The translations under genes and the position numbers were made by a program. 22,873 nt of DNA, taken from NCBI GenBank assembly GCA_947253285.1, contig CAMXXV010000007.1:1-22873 (forward strand), given 5' to 3'. Source of the DNA: an uncultured Candidatus Saccharibacteria bacterium (lineage in GTDB: Bacteria > Patescibacteriota > Saccharimonadia > Saccharimonadales > Saccharimonadaceae). Each line of letters opens with the position of its first letter. Within the stretch, counting starts at the first letter, position 1. The notes below the pieces were generated by a model, which had not been told where the DNA came from, searched no databases, and saw nothing but the letters and a program-made list of their open reading frames with translations. This document shows positions 7,014 through 15,196 of this stretch, piece by piece.

Positions 7014-8906
7014 TTACTCCTCTTTCAGGTTTTTGAGTGGACTACGGCGAACACTAAGAATGGTTGGGATAATAGCAGCTAGCAAGCTAGCGCCAAGGAC
7101 AATACCGGCTAGATAACCAACCGTTAGTTTGTCAAAGTGAATGAGGCTGACGCTAGCTGGCGCACTGCTTAGCCCAAACATGTATGTCAGCCATTGAGCA
7201 AGCTTGGCGCTATAAGTACTATCAGCATAGTAAGCTAACGCATAGCCAACTCCACCTGCCACCAAAATGATGAGAATGGCAACTAGCAACACATAAACAA
7301 CAGTAATGAGTGCAATATCAATCCGCTTGAATCCAATGGCGCGGAAGACCGCCACCTCATGACGGCTGTCTGCCACGGAGCGGCCGATGAGGATGTAAAG
7401 AATGATGGCGGCAAGAATTACCACGGCGATAATGAGGTAGATGATGGCACGGTTAGTGTACTCAGTTAGCTGATGGATTGGCTGGGCGTTGCTAAATTCG
7501 AACGCGCCGGCAAACTTCCTACCCTCAGGTAAGCACTGACCGGGCTTCTGTTCACAGACGTAATGGTGAATGAAACGTTGCGCATCACGGGCGTTATTAA
7601 ACTCAATGTAATGCGACCGTTGCTTGAGGTAGCCAAGTGATAGTGTGAGCTCACTTGGGTGCAGCAAGCCAAGCAGCTCTTGCTGCTGAGTGGCGGGCAT
7701 CTTGCTAAACAGGTTTTGTGCTACCGACCAGTGCATGTTGAACGGCTGCAACGCATCGTGGAACAGGCTGGCGAAGTCGGACGACTTGTGCTGTGCTTGG
7801 TCTGGTCGGGTGCTTGTTGTGCTTGATGGTACTAGCCCGACTACGCGGTAAGTTAGTAACTTTGATACTGGTTCACTGCTGTCGGCCAACTTGGCGAACT
7901 GTTCCCTTTTGGCGTCCAGCGCCTTCTCGGTTTTGGTGCGCTTGTCGTTAGTGATGGTAACGTTATTGCAGCCAGTTTGGTCAAGTTGGTAGCGGAATTT
8001 TGGCTTTTCGCCGCGCGCAATTGCTGTTTGTTGCTCCTGGTACTTCATTACCTGCTTGACGGCGGCGCGGTTACGATAGCAGGTTTGGTAAGTGAAACCG
8101 TTAATTTTGGCTTTCAGGTCATTTACACGTGCGTCTTGCGCTTCAATGCTGGCGTTATTTGGTAAAAATGGCAATTTTAATAGTCGCGTGGCGTCGTCAT
8201 ATGATACTACCACTGGTATCTCGCCGCTGTCGGGACGCCAATTGCCTTGGTTTGAAAAGATAAATTGCTGATTAATCTCGCCCGGCGAGAAAATAAAGGT
8301 GTTGGTGTAGATGGCAATCTGTTTAGCGTCTTGCTGACTGACGGGCTTGCCGCCAACCGAAACGATGGTATTACTCGCGCCTGATTCAATGTTGCGCTGC
8401 TCGGCTGTGAAAGTTTTGGCGTCGATATGTAAGCCCTGTAACAATTTGGCTGGTGTGGCATCGTCAATATCTGGCTGGCTGTAGTGGCGCAAGAGGACTT
8501 GGCGAGCAATGCCAGTCTGGTCTAGGGGTGGCAATTTGAGCTTTCGCATTGTACCAATGGTCATAACGGGGCTGGAATCAATAGACTTGTTGTACGGCAG
8601 CCCGAGCTTTTTTGCGAGCGCGGCGCGCTTAGCGGTATAATCGTTGAATAATTGCGTAGCTTCCTCGGCTAGCTTTGGGTCATGTAGTGGCAATCCTAAT
8701 GGTCGGTCCAGCCCTAAAATGTGTCGGCCGGCAATGCTATGTTTGGAAAATTGGCTGATACCGTCAAATAAACCCTGCGAGGTGCTGATGGCGGCGGCAA
8801 CAACGCCAAACATGCCACCGATTAAAAGGACGGTAATAGTGGTGTGTAGCCAGTGCGCCCGCAGGCGGACGGTGGCAAGGCGGATGCTGCTAGCTAGACT
8901 AATCAT
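7014..8906 (-). CDS. ABC transporter permease, FtsX/MacB-like
   Basis: This is the membrane partner of the adjacent LolD/MacB-type ATPase. It has the FtsX/MacB layout: one TM near the N-terminus (about 18-42), a very large extracytoplasmic domain (about 45-480), then three TMs (about 486-509, 531-559, 594-617), with the SRHEVAVFRAIGF coupling segment between TM2 and TM3. The external domain has four spaced cysteines (in YQTCY, QTGCNN, HYVCEQ and GQCLP) that could form disulfides. The frame is open to an ATG at 8918, but I prefer the ATG at 8906: GGAG lies 6 nt before it and it overlaps the end of the ATPase gene by a few bases. Such systems use ATP for mechanotransmission rather than bulk transport; the substrate or envelope target is unknown. 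It ends in TAA. Confidence 0.9.
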   Translation of the reverse strand: MISLASSIRLATVRLRAHWLHTTITVLLIGGMFGVVAAAISTSQGLFDGISQFSKHSIAGRHILGLDRPLGLPLHDPKLAEEATQLFNDYTAKRAALAKKLGLPYNKSIDSSPVMTIGTMRKLKLPPLDQTGIARQVLLRHYSQPDIDDATPAKLLQGLHIDAKTFTAEQRNIESGASNTIVSVGGKPVSQQDAKQIAIYTNTFIFSPGEINQQFIFSNQGNWRPDSGEIPVVVSYDDATRLLKLPFLPNNASIEAQDARVNDLKAKINGFTYQTCYRNRAAVKQVMKYQEQQTAIARGEKPKFRYQLDQTGCNNVTITNDKRTKTEKALDAKREQFAKLADSSEPVSKLLTYRVVGLVPSSTTSTRPDQAQHKSSDFASLFHDALQPFNMHWSVAQNLFSKMPATQQQELLGLLHPSELTLSLGYLKQRSHYIEFNNARDAQRFIHHYVCEQKPGQCLPEGRKFAGAFEFSNAQPIHQLTEYTNRAIIYLIIAVVILAAIILYILIGRSVADSRHEVAVFRAIGFKRIDIALITVVYVLLVAILIILVAGGVGYALAYYADSTYSAKLAQWLTYMFGLSSAPASVSLIHFDKLTVGYLAGIVLGASLLAAIIPTILSVRRSPLKNLKEE

Positions 8907-9579
8907 GGAGCACTCCATCGCGCAAGGTTAAAGTGCGGTCGGCTTGAGAAGCGATGCCGTCGTCGTGAGTGATGATGACCACAGTCGCGCCCGTTTTGTC
9001 GCGGATTGACTTTAAGAGAGCGATGACCGATTGGCTGTTGGCGGAGTCAAGGTTGCCGGTTGGCTCGTCGGCTAGAATTACGCGCGGTTCGTTCATGAGG
9101 GCGCGCGCGATGGCGGCGCGTTGAATCTGCCCGCCGGAGAGTTCGCGTGGCTTGTGCTTGAGATATTCGCCGAGCCCCATTTCGTTTGCCAGTTCTTTAG
9201 CGCGCCTAGCTGCTACCGACCAATGTGTGCGACGTGGCGCGGCGGCAAGGGCAATGTTTTGCCAGAGGTTAAGGAATGGCTGCAAGTAGAATGATTGGAA
9301 GACAAAGCCAAGCGTGCGGTTGCGGAAGTTGGATAGCTTGCGGTCGGAAAGCTTGGCAATCTTGAGCCCGTCAACGATGACTTCACCGGTGGTTGGCCGG
9401 TCGAGTCCGCCGATGATGTGCAGCAGTGTACTTTTACCGCTGCCGCTGGCGCCAGTGATGGCCACTACTTCCCCACGGTTGATGGTTAACGAGATATTTT
9501 TTAGCACGGGCAAAGTTTGCTTGCCCACGCGGTAGGTTTTGCTAACATACTTGAGCTGGATGGCGGGCGTGTCGTTCAT
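8899..9579 (-). CDS. ABC transporter ATP-binding protein, LolD/MacB/FtsE-type
   Basis: The 226-aa protein is a complete ABC ATPase: Walker A GASGSGKST (43-51), Q-loop Q95, signature LSGGQ (147-151), Walker B with DEPTGNLDS (171-179) and the H-loop histidine H205. DEPTGNLD is characteristic of the LolD/MacB/FtsE group, and it pairs with the FtsX-like permease whose start it overlaps. The frame is open 11 codons upstream (to 9612), but those residues (MFFCALLYNIS) are not family-like and would include the predicted promoter, so I start at MNDTPAIQLKYVSKTY (ATG at 9579). There is no Shine-Dalgarno, and a -10 box lies 6-8 nt upstream, so a leaderless message is likely. It ends in TAG. Confidence 0.95.
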   Translation of the reverse strand: MNDTPAIQLKYVSKTYRVGKQTLPVLKNISLTINRGEVVAITGASGSGKSTLLHIIGGLDRPTTGEVIVDGLKIAKLSDRKLSNFRNRTLGFVFQSFYLQPFLNLWQNIALAAAPRRTHWSVAARRAKELANEMGLGEYLKHKPRELSGGQIQRAAIARALMNEPRVILADEPTGNLDSANSQSVIALLKSIRDKTGATVVIITHDDGIASQADRTLTLRDGVLHD

Positions 9580-9585
9580 GCTTAT

Positions 9586-9596
9586 ATTGTATAACA
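9586..9596 (-). promoter_or_regulatory. internal promoter of the ABC operon, predicted leaderless
   Basis: On the minus strand TGT-TATACA (or the overlapping TACAAT) lies 6-8 nt before the ATPase ATG. No good -35 is seen. The NUDIX gene ends only 40 nt upstream, so read-through from it is also possible. Confidence 0.45.
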
Positions 9597-9619
9597 ACGC
9601 GCAAAAAAACAATAGCGCT

Positions 9620-10240
9620 TTAATGTAGACAGAGGTAGGCGCACCAAGCGGCTAGCGTTAGGCCATCGGTGATTTCGCCTTGGCGGATTAGGTCGGTGAG
9701 AGACGATTGGCTGAGCCAAATGAGGTTGGTTAGTTCCCAATCTGTGGCTTGGCGCGGGCTATGGTTGGCGGCGGTGGCGTTGACTTCAGTAATGGCGATA
9801 GGGTCGCAAAGCACTCCAGTGTCAGAGTAGCAGCTTTGTAAAACAGTGACGTCACTTGGTGCTACCATGAGTCCGGTCTCTTCGCGTAGTTCACGTTGTG
9901 CTGTGCCGACGGGGTCTTCGTCGCGTAAGCCCATGCCACGTGGGAATTCCCAGTGCCATTGGCTAGTGGTGGCACGCCAGTGTTTAGCTAGGAGAAATTG
10001 GCGGCCGGTGGCGGTTTGGCGGTATGTTATGCAAACAGCCCCCGCTTGCCCGTGGCCAGTTTTGACCATGTGAAGTAACAGCGGTGCTGCATTTGGTTGG
10101 TCGCGCACGGTGGCGGCTTGGCGGTAGACAGTAAAGTTGACTCCACCAGCGGGCTCTTTGTATGCGACCTCAGGGGTGCCAATCAGTTGCAGTGGCGGTG
10201 GCGCGGTGGCGCGGTTGAAATTATCGAGTTGGTAATTCAT
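9620..10240 (-). CDS. NUDIX hydrolase, ADP-ribose pyrophosphatase-like
   Basis: NUDIX enzymes cleave nucleoside diphosphates linked to another group, using Mg bound by the Nudix box. The 206-aa protein has a perfect box GX5EX7REXXEEXG at 102-123, running from the G of RGMGLRDE through RELREETGL. It is preceded by WHWEFPRG, typical of ADP-ribose/NADH pyrophosphatase-type members. The first 60 residues form an N-terminal domain as in the ADP-sugar pyrophosphatases. The ATG at 10240 has no clear ribosome binding site; an extended -10 predicts a leader of about 16 nt. It is the first gene of the cluster with the ABC transporter and phosphatase, separated by 40 nt. The exact substrate cannot be told. 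It ends in TAA. Confidence 0.9.
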   Translation of the reverse strand: MNYQLDNFNRATAPPPLQLIGTPEVAYKEPAGGVNFTVYRQAATVRDQPNAAPLLLHMVKTGHGQAGAVCITYRQTATGRQFLLAKHWRATTSQWHWEFPRGMGLRDEDPVGTAQRELREETGLMVAPSDVTVLQSCYSDTGVLCDPIAITEVNATAANHSPRQATDWELTNLIWLSQSSLTDLIRQGEITDGLTLAAWCAYLCLH

Positions 10241-10262
10241 GTTTATTTAATGATTATGTTTT

Positions 10263-10291
10263 ATTATAGCATGTCGTCGAACTACAGTAAA
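10263..10291 (-). promoter_or_regulatory. promoter of the NUDIX gene
   Basis: The minus strand reads TGC-TATAAT (-10 at 10268-10263) with a partial -35 (TTTACT, 17-bp spacer). It lies directly after the terminator of the upstream 152-aa gene. Confidence 0.6.
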
Positions 10292-10318
10292 AGAAAACCC
10301 CCACGCTGAGTGGGGGTT
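10291..10318 (-). terminator. intrinsic terminator of the 152-aa gene
   Basis: AACCCCCAC and GTGGGGGTT form a 9-bp stem with a 5-nt loop, followed on the minus strand by a T-rich TTTTCTT-type run. It lies 4 nt after the stop codon. Confidence 0.85.
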
Positions 10319-10321
10319 GGA

Positions 10322-10780
10322 CTATTCGTCTAGTAGTTCTTGTTCACGGCTGTAACGCCATTCGGCATTGTCGAGTTTTTGGATTGCATTATAGAGGCAC
10401 AGTCCGATGCAAATAATGCCGATAAAGGTGACGCAGAGCACGAGCAAAGCGACAAACTCGTAGATGACGTTACCGAATATACGGTAATGGATTGCCAGTG
10501 TCAGTCCAGCGCAAATGCAAGTGGCGAATAACCAGAAGACAGACCATGCGACGTAGTGCCGAATAGTGCGCTTCCAACGCGCAATGATTCGTGGCAAGTC
10601 GGGAGCTTCGGGTTCGGATTCGGGCGTTGGTTTTGGTGCTGGCTCTCGTACTGGTTTAGGCGTTGACGATGTCAGTCGAATTGGTTGGGCGGTCGCGCCA
10701 TTGGCGCTGGGCCGGTTGTACCTGCCATGCTTAGCCCGCATTGGGGTGTAGCTTGGCGGTAGTTGGTCGATTGATGCCAT
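10322..10780 (-). CDS. hypothetical two-TM protein with a proline-rich N-terminus
   Basis: I do not recognise this 152-aa protein. Residues 1-60 are disordered-looking and rich in Pro, Lys and Glu (PAPKPTPESEPEAP near 47-60). A basic segment (RIIARWKRTIR) follows, then two hydrophobic helices (about 76-98 and 106-131) and a short charged C-terminus. The positive charge before TM1 suggests that the proline-rich region is cytoplasmic. The ATG at 10780 has AAGG 8 nt upstream and a consensus promoter. It is a single-gene unit between the coupling ATPase and NUDIX genes. By layout it could be a small scaffold or regulator of an envelope complex, but there is no direct evidence. It ends in TAG. Confidence 0.75.
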   Translation of the reverse strand: MASIDQLPPSYTPMRAKHGRYNRPSANGATAQPIRLTSSTPKPVREPAPKPTPESEPEAPDLPRIIARWKRTIRHYVAWSVFWLFATCICAGLTLAIHYRIFGNVIYEFVALLVLCVTFIGIICIGLCLYNAIQKLDNAEWRYSREQELLDE

Positions 10781-10803
10781 GGATTCAACCTTTCATAGGA
10801 GCT

Positions 10804-10818
10804 TCACAATTTTTGTGA
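10804..10818. repeat. dyad in the leader of the 152-aa gene
   Basis: TCACAA-TTT-TTGTGA is a perfect 6-bp inverted repeat between the predicted transcription start (about 10821) and the ATG. It could be a small mRNA hairpin or an operator half-site pair. Confidence 0.45.
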
Positions 10819-10827
10819 CTGCAACAT

Positions 10828-10856
10828 ATTGTACGCTGATTGATGGGTGATGTCAA
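10828..10856 (-). promoter_or_regulatory. consensus promoter of the 152-aa gene
   Basis: On the minus strand TTGACA (10856-10851), a 17-bp spacer and TACAAT (10833-10828), with 11 of 12 consensus bases. The predicted leader is about 40 nt. Confidence 0.8.
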
Positions 10857-10922
10857 GGGCTGTACGCGGCTTACGTGACGACAATAACAGAGGTGAAGAG
10901 CTGCTCTGCCCCGTTACCGTGT

Positions 10923-13796
10923 CTATTGTTGCAGTGTAGCAGGCTTTTTGTGCGGGCGGCGGCGGTGACGCTTGGGCTTAGCCTCGGCGGCTTCGGGTAC
11001 CGTCGGCTGAATTGGTGCGGCAGCCGGTGTGTCTGGCTGGTCGGCTGGCGCTGCGGCTTCGCTACTTGGTGCGGTGTGGCTGAGGGTGAGTGTGCCGGTT
11101 GGCTGAGCCGGTTGCTTGGCTGGTGGCTGAACTGGTTTAACTGGCTGAGCTGGTTGGATTGGCACAGCTGGTTTGGCTGGTTGCGCGACAGGCGCCAAGC
11201 TGGCGGTGACTTGGTCGGGCGCCGCGGCGGCTTGCTTGACGGCGGCAAAGAGGTCCTTTAGATTCTGTGAACCGCTGGTTCCGTTTGGTGAAATCTTCTT
11301 GGCGCGCTTTAGTTCCTTCTCCTCTTCGGTTGGCTTGCGGTAGCGTGGCGCGTCGGTGGCTGGACGCGATGGCGCGACGGGCATGGCGGCGGCGCTAGAT
11401 TTGATAAGCTTTTCAATTTGAGCGGACACCTCAGCTACTGGGTGGCCGTACTGGGCGCGACTGTTGGCAATGATGGCGTCTAGATGGTCGGTCGGCGCAG
11501 TTGGGAGCTTCAGAGTGGTGCCACTGAACGACTGGGTCTTTTCACCGTTTATCATCATGCAGCTAATGAAGCAGCGGTTGCCCATTTGCATGATGTCGGA
11601 GGCGGAGAAATTCGGCGCGAATTGCTGGGCGAGGACGGGTGCGTCTTCGTTACTGACACGCATTGAAATCATGGTGCCGACGTTGCCAAATACGGCGTCG
11701 CGCACGGTGTCGCTCATCTGGGAAATGTACTGGTTAGCTACGGTTAAGTTGAGGCCATACTTGCGCGCCTCAGATAGAATGACGGCGAATGAGTCGGTGG
11801 CAAAGTTCTGAAACTCGTCAACATAGAGGTAGAACGGCCGGCGGTCGGCGACATTTGGGATGTCGGAGCGGCTCATGGCGGCGAGCTGAATCTTGGTGAC
11901 GAGGAACGAGCCCAGGATGGAGGCGTTGTCTTCGCCAATCAAGCCCTTTGAGAGGTTGACAATCAAAATCTTGCCCTCATCCATAATCTGGCGGATGTTG
12001 AAGCTGGACTTTGGCTGGCCGATGATGTTGCGGATGGTCGGGTTGGCGACGAAGGCGCCCACCTTGTTGAGAATCGGCGCGACGGCCTCAGTCATGTACT
12101 TTTCGCTCCAGCTGGCGAATTCAACGCGCCAGAACTGCAGCACCACAGTGTCGGTCACGCGGTCAACTACCTGCTTGCGGAAGGTTTTGTCGGTCAGCAT
12201 GCGCGTGATATCGAGCATGGTGGAATCTGGGTATTCCAGCAGTGCCAAAATGGTGTAGCGCAGAATATACTCGAGGCGCGGGCCCCACGACTCGCCGAAC
12301 ATGCGCTTTAACACGCCAATAATTTCTGAACTAATATTGCTGCGGAGCGCTGGGTTGCTGATTTCCATCGGGTTGAACGCCATTGGATAAGCGGTGTCGG
12401 CTGGATTAAAGTAAATCACGTCCTTGAGGCGGTTCTCGGGGATAAAGCGCAAGTTGTCGATGGCAAAGTCGCCATGTGGGTCGATGATGGCATAGCCTTG
12501 GTTCTGGTAGATGTCGGAGAGTGTCAAAAGTTCAAGTAAGCCCGACTTGCCGGTACCCGTCTGCCCGATAATATAAACGTGACGGCCACGGTCGCGCCGG
12601 TAAATACCGAACTGCTGTTGCATGCCGCGGAAGTTGGTAATGCCGAAGGCGCTGATGCCACGGTCGTGTTCGCGGTCACCATTTAACACTGGTAGGTCGG
12701 TTGGTGGCTCGGCGGTCTTGGAATTCGCCCAAACCACGTTCGGTGTCTCAACATTCATGTGTGGCAAGTGGAAGACCGAGGCGAGCTCCTCGGTGTTAAG
12801 GATGAAGCCGTCGCCTTGCGGGAACTCGCGCTTGACGTAGGCGGCGAGGTCGCTGCGCTCAAAGCTCGGCCGCGCGGCGAGCTTAAAGCCGTTGAGGCTG
12901 GTCGAATTAAACTGCTTGAAGGCACTCGCTACGGCGTTGAGTTGGATGCGGGCGGCCTCTTGGTCGTCGCCGAGGTAGGCGATGCGGATTTTAACCTTGT
13001 AGCCCAGCTTTTGTGATGCCTTTTCTTCGGCCTTTTGCACGCGCAACTTGTCGCGGTCGCTGAGTTCAGCGGTATTGCCAGCGGCTGACGCCTCTGGTGG
13101 TCGCCATAGGGCCTCAACTAATTGTGCTGCCCAACTAAAGTTATCAAACTTGCCACCGCCAAAGCCCGATTTGCACCGCGCTACAAACCGCGCACTGCTA
13201 CTCTGCCAGTCGTCGGCGATTGGGCGCGCCAAAATCTGAATCCAAATCTCTTCATCACTCTTATTGAGTTTAGAAATAGCGGCGGTGATACCCGCCAGCG
13301 GGTCGACTTCGAAGTTTTGGAAGGTCTTAATCGGTAGAAACTGGTTGTCGGTGAGGACGAGCTCGTCGATGGCCGTGACGGCGTGGGCGCTTGCTGTGCG
13401 GGCGTAGTCTTGTGGCGCCTCGTGAATCTGCACCGCTGGATACTGGGCGTAAATCTGCCCTTCCACAAAGCTCTGCAGGTGCTTTGGCACGCGCACATAA
13501 AAGCGAATCTGGTTGCCGACTGAAGCGACCTCAAATGAAAAGTGCTCTTGTAGCCCGCCTGACATCTTGAGCTCCTGCTTGTTGCGTAGCACGCCGTGGA
13601 GTGAAGAAAAGAGCTGCTCGGCGGAGAGCTCCTTTTTGTCGTTGTCGCGTGGCACTTCAAGGCTGAGCAAAACATAGTCGTAGTTGTCAATAATCGGCTT
13701 GGTTTGGTAATTGCGCCACGTGAGATATGCCAAAATTAAGATGAGCGGTAGCCAAATCCACCACTGTAAGAAGAATGCAATTAGCATTTCAATCAT
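10923..13796 (-). CDS. type IV coupling protein-like ATPase (VirD4/TraG/HerA superfamily)
   Basis: A large membrane-anchored P-loop ATPase of the type that feeds DNA or protein substrates into type IV machines. From the ATG at 13796 (957 aa) it has an N-terminal TM (about 4-26), a long cytoplasmic domain of unknown fold (about 50-390), Walker A GQTGTGKS (411-418) in YIIGQTGTGKSGLLELL, the IDPHGDF motif near 438-444, Walker B LYVDEFQNF (657-665) and the downstream ANQYISQM segment. The last 170 residues are a low-complexity Pro/Ala/Gln tail (PAQPVKPVQPP-like units) ending in a basic KPKRHRRRPHKK patch. The frame continues to 13832, but those codons overlap the promoter; an ATG at 13787 is the other choice. 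It has no pilus or relaxase genes beside it. It ends in TAG. Confidence 0.87.
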   Translation of the reverse strand: MIEMLIAFFLQWWIWLPLILILAYLTWRNYQTKPIIDNYDYVLLSLEVPRDNDKKELSAEQLFSSLHGVLRNKQELKMSGGLQEHFSFEVASVGNQIRFYVRVPKHLQSFVEGQIYAQYPAVQIHEAPQDYARTASAHAVTAIDELVLTDNQFLPIKTFQNFEVDPLAGITAAISKLNKSDEEIWIQILARPIADDWQSSSARFVARCKSGFGGGKFDNFSWAAQLVEALWRPPEASAAGNTAELSDRDKLRVQKAEEKASQKLGYKVKIRIAYLGDDQEAARIQLNAVASAFKQFNSTSLNGFKLAARPSFERSDLAAYVKREFPQGDGFILNTEELASVFHLPHMNVETPNVVWANSKTAEPPTDLPVLNGDREHDRGISAFGITNFRGMQQQFGIYRRDRGRHVYIIGQTGTGKSGLLELLTLSDIYQNQGYAIIDPHGDFAIDNLRFIPENRLKDVIYFNPADTAYPMAFNPMEISNPALRSNISSEIIGVLKRMFGESWGPRLEYILRYTILALLEYPDSTMLDITRMLTDKTFRKQVVDRVTDTVVLQFWRVEFASWSEKYMTEAVAPILNKVGAFVANPTIRNIIGQPKSSFNIRQIMDEGKILIVNLSKGLIGEDNASILGSFLVTKIQLAAMSRSDIPNVADRRPFYLYVDEFQNFATDSFAVILSEARKYGLNLTVANQYISQMSDTVRDAVFGNVGTMISMRVSNEDAPVLAQQFAPNFSASDIMQMGNRCFISCMMINGEKTQSFSGTTLKLPTAPTDHLDAIIANSRAQYGHPVAEVSAQIEKLIKSSAAAMPVAPSRPATDAPRYRKPTEEEKELKRAKKISPNGTSGSQNLKDLFAAVKQAAAAPDQVTASLAPVAQPAKPAVPIQPAQPVKPVQPPAKQPAQPTGTLTLSHTAPSSEAAAPADQPDTPAAAPIQPTVPEAAEAKPKRHRRRPHKKPATLQQ
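11088..11190 (+). repeat. degenerate short tandem repeats encoding the Pro/Ala/Gln tail
   Basis: The plus strand shows many degenerate GGCTGG/GGTTGG/GGCTGA units. On the coding strand they give PAKPAVP, QPAQPVKP and QPPAKQPAQP. These are likely slippage-prone and variable in length between strains. Confidence 0.55.
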
Positions 13797-13800
13797 CGCT

Positions 13801-13829
13801 ATTATAGTAGCACAAAACGCTAGTGTAAG
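13801..13829 (-). promoter_or_regulatory. promoter of the coupling-type ATPase gene
   Basis: CTTACA (13829-13824), a 17-bp spacer and TATAAT (13806-13801) on the minus strand. The -10 ends only 4 nt before the ATG at 13796 and 13 nt before the ATG at 13787, so the leader is absent or a few bases long. Confidence 0.6.
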
Positions 13830-13907
13830 CAAGCGCTACCGGCTTACAAGAGCGCCACCGCCCTGCCGCGTCGCCTCTGTTGTGTGGCAAGTTCCTTTAC
13901 ATGGGTG

Positions 13908-15194
13908 TTACTTCAGTGCGGCGTCTAGCGTAGCAGCAGCCGCTGCAGCGTCAGCCTCGGTGATGTCGCCAAATAGCCCCACCATGCGCAGCGGGCTAGA
14001 CGTTAGCTCGCGCGCTAGTTGCTGGATGTCGCCCAGCGTGATGCTCTTTATTATCTCTGGCGCGGCGTTCAAGTCGACCACTTCGCCCGTCGCGAAGTAG
14101 CGAATATATAGCGCATTTGCTATATCTCTTGGCGTTTCATAGGCCATCAATTTTTTCCCAACCAGCTTGCATTTGATGCGTTCCAGTTCCGTCTCTACCT
14201 CTGGCAGCTCGCCTCGCCCCAGCTCGTTAAGTGCTTGGCTAATTAGTTGTATCATGTTAGTGAGATTGCCGGCGCTACTCTTAAATATGACGCCAAGCGG
14301 CAGAGTGATATTGCTGTAGTGGTCAAGTCTGATGGCGGTAACATAGCTCGACCATCCCCTGTTGTGCGCTATGTTAAATACGTGCGAACTACGGCTCACG
14401 AAGAGCAAATAGCGTATGATATCACAGATTAGCGCGTCGCGTATAGTTAGTGGGCGACGCAAGGCAAGGCCTAGCCCAGCGTTGATAGTTTTAACATGTG
14501 GTCGGTTATCAAAGTAGTACTTGGTGCTATTTTCGACTGTTGGTAAATTATACTGGAACCGCTTCCCGCGCGGCAAGTCAAGCTGGCGCAGGCGGTCAAC
14601 CACGGTTAAATCGCCATTAAAGTCGCCCGCGATGATAAAGCGCAAGTTGTCGGTGGTGAAGTTCTGTGCGCGGTACTTTTGGACATCCGTAAACGTGATG
14701 TTGCCTAGTGTAGCAATGGCGTCAGCTGCCTGTAAACTGTGGTGACCAAGGTAGGCCTCGAACGTGTGGTACAGCCAATAGCTACTATCTTCAAAGCGAG
14801 CTTTTAGCTCGCTAGTAATGTTTTTCTTTTCGAGTTCTACTAGCTCGGGTGTGGCGGCGGGGCACTCAAATATCTGTGTATTTAAGCTTAACACGCGCGT
14901 GAGGTCATAAGTTGGTGTTTGCGCAATGTAAGTGATACTAGTAGCGTCAGTGGAAGCGTTGGTATACGCCCCGCGCCGTTGTAGCTCAGACGTAATGTTT
15001 TGCGGGTAGTCTGTGATGTAAAGTGAAACGTGTTCTAAAACATGTGGCGTCTGGTATTTGTGCAGATAATCAGCCACGGCGTCATAGCCGCCCGCAAAGC
15101 TCAGCAGGCTGTACACTGAAACGGCGTTGGGGATGTCGACGATTAGCCCTTCCGCGCCGTTATCTAGTTTTAGCTGGTTTACCTGATACTGCAT
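13908..15194 (-). CDS. M16 family zinc peptidase, catalytic-type partner
   Basis: M16 peptidases are clamp-shaped zinc enzymes built from two homologous halves; in M16B systems the halves are separate, paired proteins. This 428-aa protein keeps the inverted zinc motif HVLEH (H51, E54, H55) and a distal glutamate E129 in KKNITSEL, 74 residues after H55, exactly the family spacing. The second half includes IANALYIRYFATGE (about 363-376), where M16 enzymes carry a substrate-contacting Arg and Tyr. There is no signal peptide, so it should be cytosolic. It starts 2 nt after the stop of its paralogue, with GGGGAGG 10 nt upstream, so the two are co-transcribed. B. subtilis YmfF/YmfH and AlbE/AlbF are known adjacent M16 pairs. 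Its substrate is unknown. It ends in TAA. Confidence 0.88.
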   Translation of the reverse strand: MQYQVNQLKLDNGAEGLIVDIPNAVSVYSLLSFAGGYDAVADYLHKYQTPHVLEHVSLYITDYPQNITSELQRRGAYTNASTDATSITYIAQTPTYDLTRVLSLNTQIFECPAATPELVELEKKNITSELKARFEDSSYWLYHTFEAYLGHHSLQAADAIATLGNITFTDVQKYRAQNFTTDNLRFIIAGDFNGDLTVVDRLRQLDLPRGKRFQYNLPTVENSTKYYFDNRPHVKTINAGLGLALRRPLTIRDALICDIIRYLLFVSRSSHVFNIAHNRGWSSYVTAIRLDHYSNITLPLGVIFKSSAGNLTNMIQLISQALNELGRGELPEVETELERIKCKLVGKKLMAYETPRDIANALYIRYFATGEVVDLNAAPEIIKSITLGDIQQLARELTSSPLRMVGLFGDITEADAAAAAATLDAALK

Positions 15195-15196
15195 GG

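Noticed and set aside
10860..10922. Terminator after the coupling ATPase gene
   Set aside because: A small AGAGC/GCTCT hairpin exists but has no T run, so I cannot support an intrinsic terminator there.
11088..11190. CRISPR-like repeated units
   Set aside because: The repeats are short, contiguous and degenerate with no unique spacers. They encode the Pro/Ala/Gln tail in frame.
13181..13690. 169-codon minus-strand frame within the coupling ATPase gene
   Set aside because: It overlaps the real gene in another frame on the same strand. Its Ser/Thr/Arg-rich translation is typical of an out-of-frame shadow.
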